From Dyella sp. EPa41 (GTDB lineage Bacteria > Pseudomonadota > Gammaproteobacteria > Xanthomonadales > Rhodanobacteraceae), in assembly GCF_016586165.1 (NCBI RefSeq), contig NZ_BCPR01000035.1, positions 1-47,748 on the forward strand: a stretch of 47,748 nucleotides of DNA, read 5' to 3'. Position 1 is the stretch's first letter; every line of letters starts with the position of its first letter. Positions 37,880 through 46,356 of the stretch are shown piece by piece. The translations under genes and the position numbers were made by a program. The notes under the pieces are model-generated. The model was not told the DNA's origin. It searched no databases and saw nothing but the letters and a program-made list of their open reading frames with translations.

Positions 37880-38566
37880 TCAGACATAGCGCGTCGGGTC
37901 GGGCAGCCCGGCCGTCTTGAAGCCCTGGGCGCGCAGGTGGCAGGCGTCGCAGTGGCCGCATGCGCGGCCCTGGGCGTCGGCCTGGTAGCAGCTCACGGTT
38001 TCAGAGAAATCCACGCCCAGTCGCTGGCCTTCGCGGGCGATGTCGGCCTTGCTCATGCGCATCAGCGGCGCGTGGATGCGAATGCCCGCCCCTTCCACGC
38101 CGGCCTTCGTCGCCACATTCGCCAATTGCTCGAACGACTCGATGAAGGCGGGACGGCAATCGGGATAACCGGAGTAATCCACCGCGTTCACGCCGCACCA
38201 GATGTCCGTGGAACCCAGCACCTCGGCCCAGCCCAGCGCAATGGACAGCATGATGGTGTTGCGTGCCGGCACGTAGGTCACCGGGATGCCGGTGTCGCCC
38301 GTCTGGTCCAGCGGTACGTCGATATCCGCGGTAAGCGCCGAACCTCCGATGGAGCGCAGGTCCACCCGCACGGTCTTGTGCTCGACCGCGCCGAGCGTGC
38401 GTGAAACCCGCTCCGAAGCCTCCAGCTCGGCGCTGTGGCGCTGACCGTAGGCGACGCTGAGTGCGTGCACCTGGTAGCCCTGTTCGCGGGCGATGGCGAT
38501 GGTGACCGCCGAATCCATGCCGCCGGAAACGAGCACGACGGCTTTGCGGGGAGACGATTGAGACAT
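37880..38566 (-). CDS. queC: 7-cyano-7-deazaguanine (preQ0) synthase
   Basis: 228 residues. ATP-dependent conversion of 7-carboxy-7-deazaguanine and ammonia to preQ0 in queuosine synthesis. The PP-loop motif is [13 protein letters not shown] near residue 10. [23 protein letters not shown] is characteristic, and the zinc-binding cysteines are in [20 protein letters not shown]. Length matches the family (about 225). The ATG at 38566 is preferred; the frame opens 60 bases earlier. queE lies upstream on the same strand, so both steps of the pathway are together. Confidence 0.96.
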   Translation of the reverse strand: MSQSSPRKAVVLVSGGMDSAVTIAIAREQGYQVHALSVAYGQRHSAELEASERVSRTLGAVEHKTVRVDLRSIGGSALTADIDVPLDQTGDTGIPVTYVPARNTIMLSIALGWAEVLGSTDIWCGVNAVDYSGYPDCRPAFIESFEQLANVATKAGVEGAGIRIHAPLMRMSKADIAREGQRLGVDFSETVSCYQADAQGRACGHCDACHLRAQGFKTAGLPDPTRYV

Positions 38567-38668
38567 GGGTAGATCCACTCCTGGGTTCAGGCCGGTGATC
38601 CGGCCGAAGAGCGCCACCGGCAACACAGGCCGGCGCGCGAGAATCTATTGTGCGGCATGAGCCGGCCG

Positions 38669-38695
38669 AGTCGCGCACAGGGTGCGCTCCCACAG
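38669..38695. repeat. Single half-unit extragenic palindrome, copy 7
   Basis: AGTCGCGCACAGGGTGCGCT then CCCACAGG. It lies in the gap between queE and queC. The gap shows no preQ1 riboswitch. Confidence 0.75.
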
Positions 38696-38718
38696 GATGG
38701 CACCGGATCCGCTGCGCC

Positions 38719-39402
38719 TCAGTGCCCCGGCTCGTCATTCCACAGCAGCTTGTGCAGCTGCAGCTGGAATCGCACGTCGAGCTTGTCGTCGATGATCCAC
38801 TCGGCCAGCTGGCGCGGCTGGATCGCACCGTGCACCGGCGAGAACAACACCATGCAGCGCTCGGCAAGCCGGTGCTCGGCAACCGTCTCGCGCGCCCATT
38901 CGTAATCCGCGCGGCTGGCGATCACGATCTTCACCTGGTCGTGCGGCAGCAGGTGGTCGATGTTCGACCACAGATTGCGCTTGGCTTCGCCGGAATCGGG
39001 CGCTTTCAGGTCCATGACCTTGCGTACGCGCGGATCGACCAGGGAAACATCGAGCGCGCCCGAGGTCTCCAGCGATACGTCGTGGCCGGCGTCGCACAGG
39101 CGTGTCAGCAGGATGAGGCAACGCTTCTGTGCCAGCGGCTCACCGCCGGTCACGCAGACATGCTTGGCGCCGTGCGAGGCCACTTCGGCCACGATGTCGT
39201 CGATCGAACGCCAGTTGCCGCCATAGAACGAGTACTCGGTATCGCACCACACGCAGCGCAGCGGACAACCGGTCAGGCGCACGAACACCGTACGCCAGCC
39301 GATCGCGTCGGCCTCGCCCTGGATCGAGTGGAAGATCTCGGTGATCCGCAGTCGCTCGGACCGCGCTGGCGTGGATGCCACGCTCGTGCTGGTACTGCTC
39401 AC
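38719..39402 (-). CDS. queE: 7-carboxy-7-deazaguanine synthase
   Basis: 227 residues. A radical SAM enzyme that makes 7-carboxy-7-deazaguanine from 6-carboxytetrahydropterin. The cluster motif is CPLRCVWC (CX3CX2C, near residue 46). FHSIQGEADAIGWRTVFVRLTG precedes it, and CVTGGEPLAQKRC follows. Length is normal. The GTG at 39402 is the likely start, ten bases after the cpoB stop. The conserved core begins only near residue 18, so a later start cannot be excluded. Confidence 0.95.
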   Translation of the reverse strand: MSSTSTSVASTPARSERLRITEIFHSIQGEADAIGWRTVFVRLTGCPLRCVWCDTEYSFYGGNWRSIDDIVAEVASHGAKHVCVTGGEPLAQKRCLILLTRLCDAGHDVSLETSGALDVSLVDPRVRKVMDLKAPDSGEAKRNLWSNIDHLLPHDQVKIVIASRADYEWARETVAEHRLAERCMVLFSPVHGAIQPRQLAEWIIDDKLDVRFQLQLHKLLWNDEPGH

Positions 39403-39412
39403 ACCGTCAACC

Positions 39413-40327
39413 TCAGTTGGCCGACGACGGCACCTGCAGGCGACGCAGGCGCTCCTGGGCCAGGCCAGCAGCCTTCGTACCCGGGAACTTGGCAGAAACG
39501 TTCTTCAGCGTGGCCTTGCCGGCGTCGACCTGCTTGAGCTCGATCTGGCTGTAGCCGACCTTGAGCATGGCGTCGGGCGCCTTCTCGCTCTGCGGGAACT
39601 GGCTGAGCAGGCGCTGGAATGCCTCGAGCGCCACCGAGTAGTTCATGGTGACGTAGTACGACTCGCCCAGCCAGTAATAGGCATTGGGCAGCAGCGGGCT
39701 GTCGGGATACTGCTGGATGAAGCCGCGGAAACCGCGGGAAGCCGCCACATAGTCGCCGCCGCGCAGCGACTTGAAAGCTTCGTCGTAAGCCGCCTGGGCG
39801 CCAGCGGCATTGACCGGGGCCGTGCCGCCCTTGCCATTGCCGGCAGCGGCAGCACCTGCAGCGGCACCTGCCGCCGCGGGCTTGCCACCCTTGCCCGCAT
39901 CCTGCGCGGGGGCGGGAGCCGCCGGCGCCTGGGGTGTCGGGGCCGCCGCCGGTGGCGGATTCGTGTTGGCTGCATTACCCGGATTGTTCGTCGCTGCTCC
40001 GGCACCGCCTTCGAGGCGGCCCAGGCGCGAATCGATATCCACGTACTGCGCCTTGTTCTTGTCGTTCGCTTCCTGCAGCTGGTGCTGCAGTTCTTCGATC
40101 TGGCCCTGCATCTGCTGCAACTGCGACTGCAGTGCCTGCACCTGGTTCACCAGGCTCGTGCCGCCCTGGTTCTGGTTCTGCGCCTGCTGCTCCAGCCGCG
40201 ATACGCGATCGGCGAGGCTGAGGCGGGAATCCTGCGCGAATGCCGGGACGACAAAAAGCATGGCGGACGCGATCGCGCCCGCCATGCCCATCCTGGCCGT
40301 GAAGCTGTTAGCCAGTTGCTTCTTCAT
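39413..40327 (-). CDS. cpoB: Tol-Pal cell division coordinator CpoB (YbgF)
   Basis: 304 residues. Signal peptide ending VPAFAQ (about residue 32), then a coiled coil (about 36-105: SRLEQQAQNQNQGG, VQALQSQLQQMQGQIEELQHQLQEA) that trimerises, an Ala/Gly/Pro-rich linker (about 110-180), and TPR repeats with YDEAFKSLRGGDYVAASRGF, PNAYYWLGESYYVTMNYSVALEAF and ALEAFQRLLSQFPQSEKAPDA. CpoB links Tol function with septal peptidoglycan synthesis. Overlaps the pal stop by one base (TAATG). Confidence 0.95.
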   Translation of the reverse strand: MKKQLANSFTARMGMAGAIASAMLFVVPAFAQDSRLSLADRVSRLEQQAQNQNQGGTSLVNQVQALQSQLQQMQGQIEELQHQLQEANDKNKAQYVDIDSRLGRLEGGAGAATNNPGNAANTNPPPAAAPTPQAPAAPAPAQDAGKGGKPAAAGAAAGAAAAGNGKGGTAPVNAAGAQAAYDEAFKSLRGGDYVAASRGFRGFIQQYPDSPLLPNAYYWLGESYYVTMNYSVALEAFQRLLSQFPQSEKAPDAMLKVGYSQIELKQVDAGKATLKNVSAKFPGTKAAGLAQERLRRLQVPSSAN

Positions 40328-40833
40328 TACTTCGCCGTGTAGACGATCTCGACGCGACGGTTCTTGCTCCAGCAGTCTTCGTTGTGCTCACGGCACACCG
40401 GCTTTTCCTTGCCGTACGAGATCACGTTGATCTGGCTGGCGGAGCCGCCGTTCGACTGCAGGGCGCTGGACACGGCGTTGCCGCGGCGCTCGCCGAGGCC
40501 GAGGTTGTACTCGCGGGTGCCGCGCTCGTCAGCATTGCCTTCCAGGCGGATCTGGGCCATCGGGCGGTCCTGCAGGTACTTGGCGTGGCACGCCATGATC
40601 TGCTGGAACTCCGGCTTGATTTCGTCCTTGTCGAAATCGAAGTACACAACGCGCTGACGCAGGCACGCGTCGGTGTCGAGGTCAGCCGGGGTGTACTTGG
40701 TCGGGCCGGAAGCCGGGGCGGTCACCGGAGCCTGTTCCGGCTGCGGCTGCGGCTTGACTTCCTGCTTCTTCGAGCATGCGGCCGCGCCAACGCAGAGCAG
40801 GGCGACCAGGGCGACGCGAACGGTCTTATTCAT
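40327..40833 (-). CDS. pal: Peptidoglycan-associated lipoprotein Pal
   Basis: 168 residues. The lipoprotein signal ends CVGAAAC (Cys20), a Pro/Gln-rich spacer follows, and then an OmpA-like peptidoglycan-binding domain: VVYFDFDKDEIKPEFQQIMACHAKYL, IRLEGNADERGTREYNLGLGERRGNAV and the conserved C-terminal NRRVEIVY. It anchors the outer membrane to the wall and binds TolB. AAGGA lies eight bases before the ATG. The domain has four extra cysteines (ACLRQ, MACHAK, VCREHNEDCW) that may form disulfides. Confidence 0.96.
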   Translation of the reverse strand: MNKTVRVALVALLCVGAAACSKKQEVKPQPQPEQAPVTAPASGPTKYTPADLDTDACLRQRVVYFDFDKDEIKPEFQQIMACHAKYLQDRPMAQIRLEGNADERGTREYNLGLGERRGNAVSSALQSNGGSASQINVISYGKEKPVCREHNEDCWSKNRRVEIVYTAK

Positions 40834-41086
40834 GGTGGACGTTCCTTCAAACGGGTTTGAGTTCCGACAGTCAGTAGTGATTGCGGTTTCGGGACAGTGT
40901 TCGCCGGTGAACCGGCTGTTATTTTGACATTTTTGCTGCCGGCGGTGCGCTGTCTCGCAACCACCTGACCCGCCAGCCGCGACGGATTGCCACGGCCGGC
41001 AAGCTGTTTTGACCCGGATTGTGACGTTTATGGCTTCACGCCCGGATCACATGACCCTGACGCTCGCGCGCCAGGGCATGAACTGG
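40834..41086 (-). other. 253-base gap between tolB and pal
   Basis: No gene visible. The part nearer pal is AT-richer than its neighbours and may hold a separate pal promoter, but I see no clear boxes. The other gaps in the Tol-Pal operon are under 30 bases apart from the repeat element. Confidence 0.6.
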
Positions 41087-42412
41087 TCAACGTTGACGAT
41101 AGGGACCCCAGGCCGGCTCGCGAACATCGCCGTCGGCCAACACGAGACGCTGCCGCACAAGACCATCGGCCGATACGGCGTAGAGGACACCACGTCGACC
41201 TTCGGAGGCGGCATACAACAGCATGCTGGCGTTGGGCGCGAAACTCGGGGTTTCGTCGATCGGACCCGGCGAGATGAAGCGCACCTGCCCACCCAGACTG
41301 CGATCCATAATGGCGATACGATACACGTTCCCGTTGCCCTGCACCATGGCGATCTGCTTGCCGTCATAGCTGATCGAGGCGTTGGCGTTGAACTGGCCCT
41401 GGAAGGTGATGCGGTCCGCGCCGCCGCCGCCGGCAGGCATCTGGTAGAGCTGCGGGCGACCGGAGCGGTCGGACGTGAAGATGATGCCCTGGCCGTCCGG
41501 CGTCCAGCGCGGCTCGGTATCGATGGCCAGGTTGTTGGTGAGGCGGGTCTCCGCGCGGGAGCCCACGTCCATCACGTAGATCTCCGGATTGCCCTGGTAG
41601 GACAGCGCCAGCGCGAGCTTGCTGCCGTCGGGCGACCAGGCCGGCGCGCCGTTGATGCCCTTGGCGCGGGCCGAGATCAGCTGGCGCGAACCCGTCGTAA
41701 TGTCTTGCACATAGATGGCCGAATTGCCGCTTTCGAACGACACGTAGGCGATCTTGCGGCCATCCGGCGACCACGAGGGCGACAGCAGCGACTCGCGCGA
41801 ACGCGCCACCACCTGCGGGTTGTAGCCATCCGAATCGGCCACGATCAGCGAATAGGTGGTGTTGTTGCCCAGGCCCACGGCGGTGATGTACGCAATGCGG
41901 GTCCAGAAGGCGCCACGCACGCCGGTGATCTTCTCGTAGATCGCATCGGCGATCTGGTGGGCCACGCCGCGCAGGTCACCGGCGGGCGCGGTGTACGCCT
42001 GGGCCAGCAGGCTCTGCTGCTTGTTGACGTCCCACAGCTCATATTCCACCCGCAGCATGCCGCCACCGGCATCGCTGATGCGGCCGATGGTGAGGTAGTC
42101 CTGCTTGAGCAGGCGCCAGGTGGCGAAGTTGACGTCCGAGCCCTTGGACGGGGTCTCGACGATCTCGCTCTTGGCCAGCGAACGGAATTTGCCCGAACGG
42201 TTGAAGTCGTTGCGGATGACGTCGGCCACGTCGGTGGGCAGCGGCGCACCGCCCGCCTGGGCGAACGGGACCACCGCGATCGGCGTGGCGGTCACTACGC
42301 CCTTGGTGATTTCAACGTTGAGGGATTGTGCTGCCGCCGGACCAGCGACCAACGCGGCCACGGCGAGCAGGACAAAAGCGAGGCTTGAGCTCAGTTTGGA
42401 CATGGGCTTCAT
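41087..42412 (-). CDS. tolB: Tol-Pal system protein TolB
   Basis: 441 residues. Periplasmic protein that interacts with Pal and TolA. Signal peptide ends PAAAQS (about residue 30), the N-terminal domain follows, and then a six-bladed beta-propeller with repeats SPSWSPDGRKIAYVS, APAWSPDGSKLALAL, EPRWTPDGQGIIFTS and NASISYDGKQIAMVQ. Length is normal (about 430). The ATG at 42412 follows the tolA stop by two bases; a GTG one codon earlier overlaps it. Confidence 0.96.
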   Translation of the reverse strand: MKPMSKLSSSLAFVLLAVAALVAGPAAAQSLNVEITKGVVTATPIAVVPFAQAGGAPLPTDVADVIRNDFNRSGKFRSLAKSEIVETPSKGSDVNFATWRLLKQDYLTIGRISDAGGGMLRVEYELWDVNKQQSLLAQAYTAPAGDLRGVAHQIADAIYEKITGVRGAFWTRIAYITAVGLGNNTTYSLIVADSDGYNPQVVARSRESLLSPSWSPDGRKIAYVSFESGNSAIYVQDITTGSRQLISARAKGINGAPAWSPDGSKLALALSYQGNPEIYVMDVGSRAETRLTNNLAIDTEPRWTPDGQGIIFTSDRSGRPQLYQMPAGGGGADRITFQGQFNANASISYDGKQIAMVQGNGNVYRIAIMDRSLGGQVRFISPGPIDETPSFAPNASMLLYAASEGRRGVLYAVSADGLVRQRLVLADGDVREPAWGPYRQR

Positions 42413-42414
42413 CA

Positions 42415-43356
42415 CTACGGCCTGAAAGTGAAATCGATCTGACGCTGGAATACAGTCTCAAAACCCTTGTAGGGCAAGGGCTGTGCGCGCAGCACGGCGT
42501 TTTCGATGGAGCGTTTACCGGCCTCGTCGTACGGACAGCTCGAGTCGACCTTGGCGCTCATCACGTCGCCGCCCGGCAGCTGCACGATGTGCACGATGCA
42601 CGGCGTGCTCGGCATGTTATCCGGGCGTAACCAATTCTGCGTGACCGCGTTCTGAATCGCAGCCAAATATTGCGCCAGCAGGCCGGCATCGGGACCGTTG
42701 TTGCCGGTCTGCCGCTGGGCGGCATTGGGCACGTTGGCCAGGCCATTGTCCTGGGCGTTCTTGAGGTCTTCCATCTGCTGCTTGGCCTGCTTGGCCTTGT
42801 TGTCCGCCCGCTTGGTCTGCTGGTCGGCCGCGTCCATCTTGGCGAACAGCTCATCGAGCTGCTTCTGCTTTTCCTGTTTCTGCTTGGCCGCCTGGGCGTC
42901 CAGTTCGGCGGCGCGCTGGCGCTGCTTCTCTTCCTGCTCCTTCTTGGCGTCCTCGGCCTTCTGCAAGGCATCGGCCACCACCTTTTCCTGGTCCTTGGTG
43001 TCGGGATGCTCGGGCGGCGGCGGCAAGGTCTTCACCTTGGGCGCCTCGGGCACCGGCGGCGGCGGCACGGTCGGCGGCGGGGGCACGGTGTCGGGCACCG
43101 GCTTCACCTTGACCGCCTTCGGCGGCGGCGCGCCGGTCGGGCCGACCAGGGTGGCCTCGATGATTTCGCCCGGCAGCTCGATCGGCTTGGCGCAGGTGAT
43201 CGGATTCCAGCTCGCCGGCAGGTGCAGGGTTTCGAACAGGCCCTCGTAGAACGAGCACGGGATCACCGCGAGGGCGAGGAAGCCCACGATGCCCAGATGC
43301 AGGACGGCGGAAAGTACGACCGCCTTGGATGTGCCCTTCGGCGAGTCGGCCCTCAT
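42415..43356 (-). CDS. tolA: Cell envelope integrity protein TolA
   Basis: 313 residues. An N-terminal membrane anchor (about 12-33: AVVLSAVLHLGIVGFLALAVI), a Pro/Val-rich segment (PPPPTVPPPPVPEAPKVKTL), a long Lys/Gln/Ala helix (about 120-200) that spans the periplasm, and a TonB_C-type end (IQNAVTQNWLRPDNMPSTPCIVHIVQLPGGDVMSAKVDSSCPYDEAGKRSIENAVLRAQPLP). It couples TolQR motor energy to TolB/Pal. Overlaps tolR by four bases (ATGA). Confidence 0.95.
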   Translation of the reverse strand: MRADSPKGTSKAVVLSAVLHLGIVGFLALAVIPCSFYEGLFETLHLPASWNPITCAKPIELPGEIIEATLVGPTGAPPPKAVKVKPVPDTVPPPPTVPPPPVPEAPKVKTLPPPPEHPDTKDQEKVVADALQKAEDAKKEQEEKQRQRAAELDAQAAKQKQEKQKQLDELFAKMDAADQQTKRADNKAKQAKQQMEDLKNAQDNGLANVPNAAQRQTGNNGPDAGLLAQYLAAIQNAVTQNWLRPDNMPSTPCIVHIVQLPGGDVMSAKVDSSCPYDEAGKRSIENAVLRAQPLPYKGFETVFQRQIDFTFRP

Positions 43357-43790
43357 TTCTTGCTGCCCGACTCCGGCTGGCTCATCAGACCCACCTTGGC
43401 CACGCCGGCCTGCTGCAGCTGGGCCAGCACTTGGTACACGCCGTCGTACTTGCCGTCGCGGTCGCCGGCCACGAGCACGCTGACCTCGGGGTTCGCCTTC
43501 ACGAAGGCGCCCACCTTGGCCTGCATGGTCTGGGCATCGATCGGCTGCTTCTTCTCGGTACCGAGCGTGAGATAGAGCTGGCCGTTGTGGTCGACCGACA
43601 CGATCACGGGTTCCTTCTTGTCCTGCAGCGACTTGGCATTGGCCTGCGGCAGGTTCACGTCGACGTTGGCGTTGAGCATGGGCGTGGCGACCATGAAGAT
43701 GATCAGCAGCACCAGCATCACGTCGATGTAGGGAACGACGTTGATCTCGGACTTGAGCTTGAAGCGCTTGTGGCGCGCAGAGCTACGCAT
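43353..43790 (-). CDS. tolR: Tol-Pal motor protein TolR
   Basis: 145 residues. One membrane segment (about 20-40: INVVPYIDVMLVLLIIFMVATP) with the essential Asp in YIDVMLVLL, and a periplasmic domain with VNLPQAN near 57. Part of the TolQR proton-driven motor. The N-terminus and length are normal (142 in E. coli), so the gene is intact. What is odd is its translation start: a repeat element ends only five bases before the ATG and supplies the sole AGG nearby, nine bases ahead of the start. Confidence 0.96.
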   Translation of the reverse strand: MRSSARHKRFKLKSEINVVPYIDVMLVLLIIFMVATPMLNANVDVNLPQANAKSLQDKKEPVIVSVDHNGQLYLTLGTEKKQPIDAQTMQAKVGAFVKANPEVSVLVAGDRDGKYDGVYQVLAQLQQAGVAKVGLMSQPESGSKK

Positions 43791-43795
43791 CGTTT

Positions 43796-44063
43796 AGAGC
43801 CTGACTATGGTCTTCACGTTGCCCGCGCCGGGATCTGTTTGCGCGCAAGCCAAGGAAGAACGATGGAATGTATGTCGATACACGACTGAGTGATGACGCA
43901 GGATGGCGGGCAAACAGACCCGGCCCGAAGGGTTGAGCCCGAATGCCCGGCTGGGTGCGACGCGCGTCTTGACCTGACAGCCAGTCAGCTGCGGCGCCAC
44001 GCACCACACCCAGCCGGGCATTCGGACTCAACGCGGGCGACGTGAAGGCCATAGTCAGGCTCT
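43796..44063. mobile_element. Miniature inverted-repeat element, copy B (268 bp), between tolQ and tolR
   Basis: Terminal inverted repeats of 31 bases (43796-43826 and 44033-44063) match at 29 of 31 positions and begin AGAGCCTGACTATGG. Two further inverted pairs lie inside: 43828-43846 with 43906-43923, and a 28-base pair with two mismatches, 43932-43959 with 44005-44032. Inside the second pair is a small hairpin CTGAC-AGCCA-GTCAG. As RNA, this would fold into a branched, cloverleaf-like structure. No protein is encoded and no target duplication is clear. It starts five bases after the tolQ stop and ends five bases before the tolR ATG. Its 66-base core (43821-43886) is shared with copy A. Confidence 0.85.
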
Positions 44064-44068
44064 TCTCC

Positions 44069-44758
44069 TCAAGCCGTCGGGTCGTCGGTCTGGATCTGCC
44101 GCTGCAGCACCGAGGAGAACTCTTCCTGGAACACCTCGTAGCGGGAGGCGACACGCTCGACCTTGTTGGCGAAACGGTTGTAGGCCCACACGGCCGGGAT
44201 CGCGGCGAACAGGCCCATCGCGGTGGCGATCAGCGCTTCGGAGATGTGCGGGGCCACCACGGCGATGGTGACGTCCTTCATTTCGCCCAGGCCCTGGAAC
44301 GCACCCATGATGCCGATGACGGTGCCGAACAGGCCGACGTACGGGCTGATCGAGCCGACGTTGGCGAGGAATTCGAGGTTGCGTTCCAGGCGGCCGATCT
44401 CGCGGGTGCCGGCCACGCGCATGGCGCGCTCGGAACCTTCGATGACGATGCGCATGTCGTGCGTCTTGCGCTGGCGCTGGCGCACGAACTCGCGGAAGCC
44501 CGACTCGAACACCGTCTCCATGCCACCGTTGCCGGCGCCGCGGTTGCTCACCTCGCGGAACAGCTGGGCCAGATCGGCGCCGGACCAGAAGCGCTCCTCG
44601 AAGCCCTCGGCCTCTTCCATCGCGGATTTCAGCTGCGCGTGCTTGCGGATGATGATCACCCACGAGAGGAACGAGAACACGAGCAGCACCAGCATGACCG
44701 CCTGCACCAGGACACTCGCCTCGGCGATCAGCTTGAAAATGTTGACTCCACTGTTCAT
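44069..44758 (-). CDS. tolQ: Tol-Pal motor protein TolQ
   Basis: 229 residues. Inner-membrane proton-channel subunit of the MotA/ExbB family with three membrane segments (about 16-36, 130-152, 167-189). VGSISPYVGLFGTVIGIMGAFQGLGEMKDVTIAVVAPHISEALIATAMGLFAAIPAVWAYN contains the conserved channel residues. Length is normal (230 in E. coli). Works with TolR and TolA. The gene to its 3' side, tolR, is separated by a 268-base repeat element instead of the usual short gap. Confidence 0.97.
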   Translation of the reverse strand: MNSGVNIFKLIAEASVLVQAVMLVLLVFSFLSWVIIIRKHAQLKSAMEEAEGFEERFWSGADLAQLFREVSNRGAGNGGMETVFESGFREFVRQRQRKTHDMRIVIEGSERAMRVAGTREIGRLERNLEFLANVGSISPYVGLFGTVIGIMGAFQGLGEMKDVTIAVVAPHISEALIATAMGLFAAIPAVWAYNRFANKVERVASRYEVFQEEFSSVLQRQIQTDDPTA

Positions 44759-44785
44759 TGCTCGAAGGTTCTCCAGCGCACGTGC

Positions 44786-45209
44786 TTATTGAGGGGGAAG
44801 GCCGGGGATGAGGTCGGCCGGAATCTGCACCGGACGCATGCGGTTGACGTCGACGCACGCCACGCGCACCTTCGCGCGGATCAGCTCCACGCCGTCCGCC
44901 CGGCGGATCGTTTGGGCGAAAAGGATACTGGCTGCGCGCCGCTCTTTGACTTCAACGCTTACCGACAGTTCATCATCCAGCAGGGCCGCCCGGAGGAAGT
45001 CGATCTGCATCTCGCGGACGAGGAAGGCCAGGCCGGTCGATTCCTTGACGGCCGACTGGCTGATGCCCATGCCTCGCAGCCACTCGGTGCGGGCACGCTC
45101 CATGAAACGCAGGTAGCTGGCGTGGTAGACCACCCCGCCCGCATCGGTGTCTTCCCAATAGACGCGGACCGGCCACTGGAACGGGTCGGCGGCGGGCACG
45201 GCTGCATGA

Positions 45210-45223
<14 letters not shown>
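44786..45223 (-). CDS. ybgC: Tol-Pal-associated acyl-CoA thioesterase
   Basis: 145 residues. A hot-dog-fold thioesterase with the signature [31 protein letters not shown], containing the catalytic Asp. YbgC is the usual first gene of tol-pal operons and is linked to phospholipid metabolism. The start is ATG 45223 or the next ATG at 45217; both overlap the end of ruvB, so translation is probably coupled. Confidence 0.94.
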
Positions 45224-46256
<1,033 letters not shown>

Positions 46257-46265
46257 GGCCTGGAT

Positions 46266-46354
46266 GCAGGGAATAGGGAATCGAGAATAGGGAATCGGCC
46301 AAACACGGCCATTCTACCCATTCCCTATTCCCGATTCCCGATTCCCGATTCCCG
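46266..46354. repeat. Inverted heptamer-array repeat between kup and ruvB
   Basis: GGGAAT-type units (GGGAATAGGGAATCG, twice) on the left face an array of CCCGATT units (the heptamer GATTCCC at least three times) on the right, around a small GGCC-AAACAC-GGCC hairpin. It nearly fills the 100-base gap and reaches within three bases of the kup stop. Confidence 0.75.
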
Positions 46355-46356
46355 GC

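Noticed and set aside
38567..38718. Possible preQ1 riboswitch before queC
   Set aside because: No preQ1-type hairpin with the A-rich tail is visible; the gap contains a palindrome half-unit only.
43353..44758. tolQ or tolR disrupted by the repeat element
   Set aside because: Both proteins have normal length and complete motifs; the element lies wholly between them.
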